From contig JAGKQI010000101.1 of assembly GCA_018806915.1 (NCBI GenBank), positions 124,001 to 188,000 on the forward strand: a stretch of 64,000 nucleotides of DNA, written 5' to 3'. The notes beneath the pieces are model-generated. The model ran no database searches and had not been told where the DNA came from. It saw nothing but the letters and a program-made list of their open reading frames with translations. Of the stretch, positions 39,487-49,700 are shown in pieces. The stretch's first letter is position 1. Each line of letters opens with the position of its first letter. The translations under genes and the position numbers were made by a program. Origin of the DNA: Phytophthora colocasiae (Eukaryota; Oomycota; Peronosporomycetes; Peronosporales; Peronosporaceae).

Positions 39487-42400
39487 ATGACCAGCAACGC
39501 AGCCAGCAACGCCTTCGACAGGCTCGTCTTTCCGAGCGACCCGAAGCAATTCGGTGTCTGGAAGGATTTGATCATCGGTCATCTGCGCCAGAAAAGTGCT
39601 GCGCAACGACGTGACGCAGTGGTCAAGGGGCAAGATGAGCCAGCTTTCGCGTACGAGACGCTACTGCAGAGGCAGTGCATTGTGCCACCCCTCCGAGACG
39701 GGTGCGACGAGGCAACGATTCGGGCCAACAAGTGGCAGCAAGTTGTGCTGACCGACCAGGATGCCTACATCCGGTCGATGTTAAGTCAGACGCTACCAAG
39801 GTCGTACCTTGAGGCGCTGCGCGTCTCTTTCAACGAAGAGAGTCTGCCAACCGCGTGGGCTCGACTGGAGACAACGTTCGGCAAATCCAACGCGCAAGGA
39901 ATGGCCACTCTGATTACAGAGTTCGACAAAGCTTTGTCGATGGATTTCAGCTCCGTGGGTGAGCTGATCCAGCGCGTCAAGGAGGCGCTTAATCGGGTCA
40001 ATCGCCAGTCGCGTGAAACCCTGGGCAATCTGACGATGATCCCCAACCAGTATGCGGCCATGAAGGTCCTGGCTCTGTTTCCAAGCCAGTATTGGGGTAA
40101 TCAAGTCGACTATAGCGCTCAAGGCTTCTGCCTTGACAAAGTCGAGGCCATGCTACGCAACGTGTTCATGAACAAGAGCAGTAGCGAGATTCAAGCGATG
40201 ACTTCAATGTCGGCAGTACCGGTTCATCACGTGAAAAACCGGGCCAGCTTGGGCAAGCGCAAGATTCCGAAGAGCGATGAGTGCTTCTACTGCGATGGAA
40301 GATACAATCACAACGACAGGCCACACAGGAGGGTGGACTGTCCTGCGAAGCAACGTGACGAAGCCAGGGGCTGTCACCGATCCAACATCTTCCAGAAGGC
40401 CAAGGAAATCGGTGTTGCTCATGCGAAGAGCAAAAAGGGCGGATCGAAAAAGAAAGTCCGAGTGGAGATTCCGGTGGACGCGGCTTTCGTCAAGCCGTCC
40501 AGCAAGCCAACGCCTGTTGCTGCGGCACGTGCAGAAGATCCACTGTGGAACATGCTGACACCGGAACAAGCCAAGGCCGACATTGATGCGCTGATGGCAT
40601 CTCCACCCCCAACCCCAGGATCGCCTGTGGTATCGGATACGCCGATGAGTGACGACGATGACGTCGATGACTTCGAACCGAAGAAGGTACCGGTGCTTAC
40701 CGGAAAAGTCTCGGAAGCTTCCAGCAGCATCCAGAAGGCGTCTACCGACATCGAGAAGACGGTAAGAGCTTTGTACCCACAACTGATTGAACGAACAGTT
40801 ACTGACGTGTCGTGTTGTGATTGGGTGTTAGACTCCGGCTGCGGCTACGGATTAACGGCCGACGAGTCGCTGTTTGTGCGCAAACAGCCAAGCCAAACGT
40901 TTAGTTTTACGTTCGGAGAAGGGAGTAAACTTAACAATACACACGTTGGCTCTGTTAAACTCTATTTTTGGGTCCAGACGGTATTAAACCGTTTCAATTT
41001 GATAATATGGCATTAGTTCCAAAGGCAAAAGCCAACATACTAAGTGAGTACTGGCTAAAAAGGAAAGGTTATCAAATTGTTGAGAGTGCAAATGGACAGT
41101 ACAAGTTTGTACTGTGGAAGCGTAAGCTAGCATTTGTGGCTATTGCTGTGAATGGAGCTTACTATGTACAAGGTCGTACACTTAGAGACAGACAGATATA
41201 CTGTGCAGCAGTAAAGACAAGACCTCGTGCAGCCGCTAAGAATGGCAGGTTGTACACAGGTCAAGACTGCTTTGACTGAGTGGCATGTCAGACTGGGACA
41301 TCTAAACAGAGACAAGTTGATCGATGTGATGAGTAGCAACCTGATACCAGGGCTCCCTAGTTACAGCAGGACTGCACTCACAAAAGTTCCATTCTTCTGT
41401 CACACATGCACAGAGATGAAGATGCGGAGGATGAGCTACAGGAACATGGTGGGCACGAGAGACAATCGTCCCATAAGTACTATCCACATGGACACGAACG
41501 GTCCTATCAAAAAGCTCGGAGTATACGGGGCAGTTGGCTCTATCCGATACTTCCTCAGTATCATTGACGATCATACATCGTGGCGATGGACATTTGTCCT
41601 TCGCAAGAAAACGGAGGTGCAGGTCAAAGTAAAAGAACTGTTGACACGTTTAGAACGAGATGGAAAGTTCACAATAACACGCATCAGATCCGATGGCAGG
41701 ACGGAGTTTGTGAACGAAGCACTTAAAACGTATTGCACAAGCAAAGGAATCAGCTTTCAAACATCAAATCCATACAGTCCAGAGGAAAATGGAGCAGCTG
41801 AGAGAGACCACCAAACCAAGATGGGAAAGGTACGGTGCGCTCTAAACGATGCAGACATGCCGGCTAAGTGGTGGCCAGAAGCACTCAAATACATGACGTA
41901 TGTGCAGAATTGCACGCCGATGAGTCGCCTAAAGAACCGAACACCATATGAATTAGTGAAAGGAACACACCCGGATGCAAGAACGCTCCAAGTATGGGGA
42001 TGTGTCTGCTTTGCATACGTGCCAGAAGCAATCCGAAAAGACAAGAAGTTGTCGGCACGAGCCATAAAGTGCAGATTCTTGGGAATAGCCGAAGACACAA
42101 AAGGGTTTCGACTTCTGGATGTGCACAACAACAAGTTTATGGTCGCTAGATCAGTGACATTTGACACAGAAAATGCATCAGGAATCATCCAAAGATCCTT
42201 AGGAAAGGATCCAGATAAGTTGACGGATACTGAGTTGGAAGAGATCGACTTTCTTGACCAAATGTCAACGACGGAGGAAGTCACTTCCAAAGTTCCTGTC
42301 GCCGAGCAAGGCACGGAAAAGTTGTCCAAAGCAGTGGGAGTCAAGCGCAAATCAGCGACAACTACTGAAGCAGTGGGAGTTCCTCGCGAATCACAGAGAG

Positions 42401-44122
42401 CAAAGAGAGCTCCTATGGAGGCATCAACGAAGCCACAAAGGACAAGGAAACGTCCAGAACGATACGAAGACTATAAGTGTTTTCAAACCCACATTGATAA
42501 GGAAATTGCTGTAGACCAGCTAAGCAATCATGTAGCAGTACCTAGAAGTCTAAAAGAAGCTCTGACTGGCGCACAAAGAAAACAGTGGCGCCAAGCGCTA
42601 GACTTAGAGTACGAATCGCTGCTAGAAAATGGCACGTGGAAGCTGACACGCTTACCACCAGGCCAAAAGGCACTGCCATGCCATTGGGTCCTCGCGGTAA
42701 AGTACAACGCGGATGGAACAATCGAACGCTTTAAAGCACGACTTGTAGCACAAGGGAATCACCAAGAATACGGTGTGGACTGCGATGATGTATACGCACC
42801 TGTGGCGCGGTTTGAATCACTCCGGCTAGTTCTGGCTATTGGGACGATCTTGGATTGTCACATTCATCAAATGGATGTTAGCACTGCATTCCTCAATGGA
42901 TCGATGGAAGGCGAACAGCGGGTGTTCATGCATCAACCTCCGGGCTACAGACAGGCTAGACATGAAGGACTAGTGTGTGAGCTAAGAAAGAGCATTTATG
43001 GGCTGAAGCAAGCGCCAAAGATATGGTACAGAGTCTTGCACAAGTTTTTCATGAGCTTAGGTTTTGTCCGATGCAACAAGGAGTATTGCATCTATGTCCA
43101 AAAAGTGGGAGAGCATTGGATAATTGTGGTGGTCTATGTTGATGACCTTACCATCATGTCTCGTGACATGAGTTTAATCTACCAGTTAAAGAAAGATCTA
43201 TCTTCGAGATTTAAGATGAAAGATCTCGGAGACATACACTACATCCTGAAGATGGAGGTCCGTAGAAATCGTGCACAGCGAAAAATGACAATTTCACAGC
43301 ACAAGTATGTAACTGAACTCTTGAAGAAGTTCAATATGGAGAACTGTACTCCAGTATCTACTCCACAACTCAGAGGAGTTGAACTAGTAGCAGAGACAGA
43401 AATGACAGCTAAAGAAATAGCTGATCAGAAATTTGATTTCCGAGGACTTGTCGGGTCTCTGCAGTATCTAGTGAGAGGAACTAGACCAGACATTGCCAAC
43501 GCAGTGAGAGAATCTAAGTAAGTTTCTATCGTGTTACAACCACACACACTGGGAGGCAGCACGGAGAGTGCTCAACATTTGAAAGGGACGTCAACGTACG
43601 GTCTCCTTCTTGATGGGAATTCGAGAACGGTGACGTATGAAGTGTACACAGACGCAAGCTTCGCGTGTCAACCCAAAGAACGTAAGTCGATTACTGGGTA
43701 TGTGATCACTATGGCTGGAACCAGTATTTCATGGTGTAGCAGTAAGCAGGCATCAGTTTTCTCTTTCGACAGCTGAGGCTGAACTAATTGCCCTAAGTGA
43801 AGGAGCAAAGGAGAGCGAGTGGTTATGGTATCTGCTGAGAGAAATGGGATTTCCTCAAACGCAACCAGTGCAAGTATGGTGCGATAGCAAGTCGGCCATA
43901 AGCACAGTAAAGAATGCAGGAAATCACAAAGCAACAAAGCACATACAAATACGATATTTGTTTACAAGAGATTTAGTAGAGGAAGGAAGGTTAGATGTAC
44001 ATTACTGTCGGACCGATGACATGGCTGCAGACATCTTAACTAAAGCTCTACCAACAGGACAGTTTGCAAAGCTTCGCGAACTCATTGGAGTCAAAGACCT
44101 AAAGACTACCATCGACACTTAG
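39487..44122 (+). pseudogene. Ty1/copia gag-pol of element 3, frame-broken
   Basis: The ATG at 39487 lies 22 bases after the LTR. The first frame (to about 40965) holds Gag, a cysteine cluster (CFYCDGRYNHNDRPHRRVDC, a variant zinc knuckle) and the protease motif DWVLDSGCGYGL. Later frames hold the integrase HHCC region (HVRLGHLNRDKLIDV), the integrase core (IHMDTNGPIKK, RIRSDGRTEF, EENGAAERDHQ), RT with YGLKQAPKIWYRV and VVYVDDLTIMS, and RNase H (YTDASFACQPKERKS, TAEAELIALS). Breaks lie at about 40965, 41260, 43515-43560 and 43757, mostly at or beside homopolymers. The stop is at 44120-44122, just before the 3' LTR. The breaks are either real decay or sequencing indels. Confidence 0.85.
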
Positions 44123-44128
44123 TGGGAG

Positions 44129-44553
44129 TGTTGCGCCCGATCTCCACTGGGGAGACCAGGCGCAGAGGAGAACCCTCTGTGGAGTCAGCTGTGTCGGTAG
44201 GCAACCGACACATCTGATCTCCAGATGGGTTCAGTGGCTACTGAGCCAACAGATTTGTATTTGAGTTAATTAAGGCTATAGTTTAGCTAAGGTTAATCAA
44301 GTGACGATACAGTCTGTGGTCAGTTGACAAGTACGTAGCCAAGCTGTGATTGGCTAGTACCGTCTCTCTGGAGAGAGGCACCATTTGTGCGATGAGGAAC
44401 CGGAGGCAAGAGGGAGAGAATTCATTCCTCTCACAACCGCTTTTGCTTCGGACTGAGCACGTTCGTAAGGATAGCATAAGTTAGCGGTAGAGAGATAAAA
44501 TCAATAAAGACAGTTGATTAAAGACATTCTCTAAGCGTTTATTCACTTTAACA
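44129..44553 (+). repeat. 3' LTR of copia element 3
   Basis: 425 bp, followed by the target duplication ccaac and the rest of DGAT2 exon 6. Confidence 0.9.
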
Positions 44554-44826
44554 CCAACCCCACAGACGAGCAAGTTCGCGCTGTTCATGCTGAATATGTC
44601 GCTGAGATTGAGCGAATTTTCAAGCAGTACAAGACTCAGTTCGGCTACGAGGATGACGAAACACTGGCCATCATTTAGCCGCGTACTCTCGTGAGACTTC
44701 AAGCAGAAGTAGATTACGGTAGACAAGTTTCGTGAATAATCCAATTCATTGATGATACACAGTCTTTGGTCTCAGGTTGAGTGACAACCTCATTTTCGAT
44801 TTCTTGACAACTACATGTAGAGCACA

Positions 44827-45232
44827 ATGACGGAGCTCAAGGAGCAGGAACAGGAAAGCAAATTGGATAAAGTTGCAGAACCGTTGGTTTATGAATCGAT
44901 TGGGTTCTTTCTGGAGGGTAGCAAGGTCCCCCAATGCGCTCAAAACCTCCTCACTGATATTTTCAGCTTCGTGACGCTGCACTACTTCATGTGGAGTTGG
45001 CCATTTTTGGGGTTGTTCTACGTCTTTCATCATGTAGTACATTACTCATTTCCACATGGAATCACTTTAACGCTTAGTGTTGCTCCTAGCACGGACTCGA
45101 CTATGTGTCTATCGCTATGGTAGCTTTGTATCTGCCTTCGTTCTTCAGTGGTGCGCAAAAGACTGGGAAAGGGAACGAATGGGAGGCACTACGTATATCA
45201 AGCTTGTGGGGGCTAATGAACACGTTTCTTCG
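44827..45232 (+). pseudogene. DGAT2-type gene copy 3, only exons 1-2 left
   Basis: Exon 1 is 44827-45033 (MTELKEQEQESKLDKVAEPLV..., with membrane segment HYFMWSWPFLGLFYVFHH). Intron 1 is 45034-45089. Exon 2 is 45090-45232, again exactly 143 bp ([20 protein letters not shown]...). A normal donor (gtacg) follows, but within about 60 bp the homology ends and no exon 3, HPHG box or later part appears before the next gene's 3' end at 45339. The copy has lost its catalytic part, probably by deletion. A short membrane-anchored product is possible. Confidence 0.8.
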
Positions 45233-45338
45233 GTACGTTTTACTCACAGCACTATCCATACTAGGCTGTATTAAAAAATTGACACCAGAATGAAACACTT
45301 GTCATCAAAAGCATGCTTTTGTTTTCATTAGTGTTGAC

Positions 45339-46481
45339 TTACACCTTACTCAGAACGATGGAAACCGGGTAATGGTCACTGTTGTATCCGCTGCAGGCGG
45401 TGGTGTACAGGTCTTGGTTGAACGAGACGCTCGTGAGTGCCGACGACAGCGACTTGGAGACCAACATATGGTCCAGACTGCTCAACTCGCTGTCCTCGTA
45501 CACGCAGTCGTTGTCCTCGTCGTACCATTCCGTGTAGCGGTCCGACTTCGCCAGTTTGCTCGCCACATCAACGAAGTTACTACCCGTAAGAATGGCAAGC
45601 ACGGCACTGATCGGCATGTTGCTGTTCTTGTCTGGTACGGCTGCAGACCAGTCGTTCAGGTCACCCGTGATGATGGCGTGGTGTCCATCCTCCACTGCAG
45701 CATTGGCCAGACCGGCCAACACCGTCGCCTGTGCTTCACGTTCAAAGCAACGCGGTTTGCTCTCAGGGTTGGCCAGCAGATGCGCGCCGACGAGCGTGAT
45801 CGGCTTGGAGAAACCCGTGACGTTGAAGGTCGTGAAGAAGTGCTTGGACACGCCTTTCGAGCTCGAGTAGCCACTGGAGCTGGGGCATGTCGAACCGCTG
45901 ACCGGGATGGTCGCACGGGTTTCCGTCCGCTGTAGATTCACGACCGGGTCAACGCGAGTGAGCAACGCCGAGTTCTGACCCGTGGCCGTGTCGGTTCCTC
46001 GTACCAGATACGGCTTGTATGTGGAGTCCCCTAGTGCTTGAAGTTGTGTGATGACAGCTTCCAGCACGGTGCAGTCCTCCACCTCGTTGATCTGAAGGAT
46101 ATCAGCGTTTAAACTCTTGATCACCGACGCGATCTGGATCACGTGGCTCTGCGCGTCGACCGCAGTCGTCCATGGACAGTCTTCACCAGGACAATTGAGC
46201 TGGTGCGACTGCGTCCCTAAGAACAGGAACGCCGCGTTGAACGTGGCCACCTTAAGTCGGGACGTGTCGGTACGACGATCGCCCGGGGCGGTGGGGGCTT
46301 CCGCGCAAGCAGCGAACGCTGCCGTGGTCGACTCGAAACGAGTGATGACGGCGAGTGCGGCCGCCGCCGCGATGGAGATGAAGGAGATCATGAAGTGGCG
46401 AAGAGATCCGTGGTGTGCGTGGTTGACGGCGAAATGCGGAGTGCGTTCGGCATTCAGGCCGTCCCGGAGTTGACGTGCCAT
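45339..46481 (-). CDS. Endonuclease/exonuclease/phosphatase (DNase I-fold) protein
   Basis: 380 residues, single exon. Residues about 30-50 (FMISFISIAAAAALAVITRF) are a signal peptide or signal anchor. An alternative start at the second Met would make it a normal signal peptide. Family motifs: LKVATFNAAF (metal/active-site N), ILQINEVEDC (metal-binding E), ALLTRVDPVV, LVGAHLLANP, IITGDLNDW (catalytic D and N), LDHMLVS and SDHYPVSIV (the general-base D-H pair). The fold covers nucleases, sphingomyelinases and phosphoinositide phosphatases; the substrate cannot be told here. An even number of extra cysteines (CPGEDC, CVYEDS) fits a secreted, disulfide-bonded enzyme. Length fits extracellular members. 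Confidence 0.85.
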   Translation of the reverse strand: MARQLRDGLNAERTPHFAVNHAHHGSLRHFMISFISIAAAAALAVITRFESTTAAFAACAEAPTAPGDRRTDTSRLKVATFNAAFLFLGTQSHQLNCPGEDCPWTTAVDAQSHVIQIASVIKSLNADILQINEVEDCTVLEAVITQLQALGDSTYKPYLVRGTDTATGQNSALLTRVDPVVNLQRTETRATIPVSGSTCPSSSGYSSSKGVSKHFFTTFNVTGFSKPITLVGAHLLANPESKPRCFEREAQATVLAGLANAAVEDGHHAIITGDLNDWSAAVPDKNSNMPISAVLAILTGSNFVDVASKLAKSDRYTEWYDEDNDCVYEDSELSSLDHMLVSKSLSSALTSVSFNQDLYTTACSGYNSDHYPVSIVLSKV

Positions 46482-46770
46482 GATGTGAATGGGGGGCGCT
46501 TGTTAATCAGGCCACTCCAGTGCGCGTCCTGTTTGCTTGAAGACACGGCGCACAGCGAGATTCGATCACTAACGGACAGTTTGACGTGCAGGAGCCGGCC
46601 ATCAACCGCTACACGTTGCATGGGTCACGAACAGTGGAAGACGAGCATTCCTTCCCAGGATCAGAATCGATCAGCGGCACTCGCTGAATGCGTGCAGGGA
46701 TCAAGAGATTCACGGTATCATTACAAGATGGTGGGGTCTACTTCTACGTGGTGTTAGCACTTCAACGTGC
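46482..46770. other. Intergenic between the hydrolase and the E3 gene
   Basis: 289 bases. It should contain the hydrolase promoter and the 3' end of the UBR gene. Nothing else seen. Confidence 0.35.
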
Positions 46771-49700
46771 TCAGTATCGCCGGCCGTCCCGTCTCGATGT
46801 GTTCTGCAGGATGGCTGTGTTCTGGGAGAAGCTGTGCGAGACCAACAGCGTCTCCAGCGCTAATCGACGGCTCTCGTCGAGATATAGCGTCTTACCACGA
46901 CGCAAGTACGGGTCTTCTTCTCCATTCTTGTCCACATACAGACTGCCCCACACACAACGTCGTTCATTACCGAGGAATAGGATCACAGTGCACGCACGCA
47001 GTAGCAGGAACGCTCCAATGCCAAGGCCGCAGCGCTGGGCGTGCTGAGTGCACTCACCCACACCGCCGCCTTCCTTGGCTTCGCAGCACGCAGAGAAACA
47101 GCATAGGACTTCGCCACAGAAGAGACACAGCCCCGGGTGCTGCGGGACCTGTGCGCACTGGCCGCAGACGCCCATCGGCTTCTCATTGTAGCGAATGAAG
47201 AGATCCATGTACACGCGGGGCAGTTCAATTAGCAGGCGGAAATCCGCGCCAGCAGAGGCGATGGCAGCGGCTCGGGCCGACAGCAGCTTCACTTGACGTT
47301 GCAGCGGGAAGGCGTCAACCTGTCTGGGGGAACTACCGGCAACAAGTGCTTGAGATCGAGCTTGTTGACGAGAAACAGCAGCCTTCGCCTCCAGTTGAGC
47401 GCCCCAGAGCTGGCACAACGCGCGTTGACTTGACGGGAACATTTGGCGATGGAAGAACAACCGCAAAGGCGGTAGATGAAGTCTTCGCAAGCATTTTTCC
47501 AGCAATGCAGACGCCGTGGGGGGTCCGGTTGACGGTGACGTCGCAGGGAAAAGGCCATCGCAAACAGCACACGACTCGGATGCAGCTTGAGGAGTATTCG
47601 AGTCATCCCCCTGGTTCTCGCTGTGGTGATGAGGTAACTGTAGCACGACGTCCATGAGAAGTAACATCTGCTGAGCTAATGGCAGACACAGCGCGCTCAC
47701 TTGCTCTTCCATCGCCACGGCGTTCCATTTCCTAGCAGGTTTAGCGTTGGACACTGCAAACGCCTTGGTGTCAGTCAATCGGGATCGCGCCAGCATCAAT
47801 GAGATCCACGCTGATGCGTCGCGAAGCGACTCCACGTGTTCGAAATCTCTGATCTCGACTTCGGTTTTGTCAAAGGGTTCTTCTTCGCTTTCAACTTTGT
47901 CTTGTTGGTCTTGCATCGATAAGTAAGCAACCGCCTGCAAGATCTGCGCTGTGAAGAGCACGCGAGCCGAGAAGAAAGCCTCGGTTAGAAGTTGTTCCAA
48001 TGCTACATCCGAATTGGGCGTTGCGATGCTCTGTCTCCACATCAAACGCATTGCGAAACATGTCAGCAGTCGTGGATGGCACAGCATCGGCGTCCCCACT
48101 AGTGCTGCATCCGTTGCATCATCAATGTCGCTCATCGGCATACTCCACTTGTTGCTGTTCTCTTCGTCCTCTTCGAACAGAACTTGCTGGCCGAAGATCA
48201 ATCCATTAAGCTTTGTCATCACGCTCTCGAATTGCTTGTCAGCTGGGGCCTCCACCACAGTCCACGCTAACGAACTTGGAGTCGAGAAAGCCACCGCGGC
48301 TGCCGTTATTTCTGCAAGTTGGCGCATCGAGCGCAGCTGCAATGGATCGACAGCGTCCGTCTGTAGCAACGTTTTCTCGCGCGCCACCACGCGCAACTGC
48401 ACTTCGAGACAGTGGAGAAGCAACTGCCACGCTGGGGTTTGAGCACCGCACTCCGAGCTGAGTTGTTGCATCTCTAGATCCAAACTCCCTTCGTCGCGAA
48501 TGGAACTGGTTAGCAACGTCGGCAGATACAGTTGTGCACGCACGGCACGCAACACAATTTCATGACAGAACGCCCCGATCTCACGCTCTACGCTCACGTC
48601 TTGTTCGGTGGAGTCCTGCTCGCCCGGAGACGATGGCGAGCCTGCAGAGGATAGAGAACCCGGGGACAAAGACGCTTTCGACGCGGAAGAAAGCAACCGT
48701 CGCCTCAAGCGCAGACTTGACTGGGTTCTTGACCTTCGCCGCTTGACCACTGGTGAGTCGTCACGAAAGCTCATGTGGGTGTCTAGCCACTGCAAAAACG
48801 CCAACGGGTCTTGTCCGTCATCTTTCTTCTCCTCTTCTTCCTCGTCTGAACCGGACCTGGACTTCATAAACTCACTGGTCGATGAGCGTTCCCTGAACTC
48901 CCCCAGAGATACTCGAGGAACTAGGCAATTCGAGAGTCGACGGCAGATTGGACATACAAACTCCATGTCACGTTCACTGAGGAGACGGTCCTCACCACTG
49001 GCCATTTCCAAGGGACTGCGGCCGTGCTTCTGCTTCCATAGCGACATGAGATACGCCTTTAAGCATGCATGGTGAATAGCGTGGCCACAGCTCCAGATCA
49101 CACTGTCCGCGAGCTGCATGCGCATTTCATTTGTAGTCCCCGGCTTGAGGACACGCAAGGACGGCAATCTTGACGACACAACGGGTCGTGCATCTGAATT
49201 TGCGCCACTTAACGAGCACTTCTCGAGTTTCTGCGGCATGTTCGTGGGTAGAATCATCCCTACGAAGCCGAACGACGATTCTCGAGATCGCGGGTCGCAG
49301 AGTAAGCGGCAAAGACCACACTCTTCAGTCTCATCCAGTGAACCGAAGTCGGAAGATGAGCGCCCTCTTTCATCGTTTTCTGCAGTGATAGACGAGCTCC
49401 GAGTACTTCGTCTCCGTCTCCGTCTTCGATCTTGAGATTTCCGCTGTTTCTCCCGTATCTGGGCAATAGCTGATGACACGTGATCCAGATACAAGCGCAC
49501 ATCGACCTGGCCAGTAGGGAACCCCCACTCATCTTCCTCGTGGTCCAGTCCTTCTTCTGATTCCATGGACTCAGCGTAGCTGTCGCTATCTGATTCCGCC
49601 ACGTCTTGCCCTTCAACATCATTACGACTGTTTCCAACTGCGCCGTCCTCCATGTCGTCGCCGTTAGCAGATAGGAACTGCATTTGTTGAGACCGCATCT

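Larger units (their letters stand above)
39040..44553 (+). mobile_element. Ty1/copia LTR retrotransposon (element 3)
   Basis: 5514 bp. The 425-bp LTRs (39040-39464, 44129-44553) differ by one base (g/a within the gagggagag(g/a)attc stretch). TSD ccaac is at 39035-39039 and 44554-44558. A polypurine AGTGGGAG lies directly before the 3' LTR. It sits in exon 6 of DGAT2 copy 2, in the same orientation. Near-identical LTRs indicate a recent insertion, though the coding part has frame breaks. Confidence 0.92.
37310..44678 (+). pseudogene. DGAT2-type gene copy 2, interrupted by a MITE and a copia element
   Basis: Exons 37310-37465, 37497-37639, 37708-37850, 37909-38045 plus 38611-38649, 38707-38810, and 38874-39039 plus 44559-44678. 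Without the insertions and one copy of each target duplication, exons 2-6 measure 143, 143, 176, 104 and 286 bp, exactly as in copy 1. The protein keeps [18 protein letters not shown] and [19 protein letters not shown]. Exon 4 is split by a 557-bp hAT-like MITE inside the YPGG codons, and exon 6 by a 5.5-kb copia element. Exon 1 also lacks the last 15 codons of copy 1 (the membrane segment), and intron 1 is only 31 bp. As it stands no full protein can be made; a 5' fragment transcript is possible. Confidence 0.85.
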
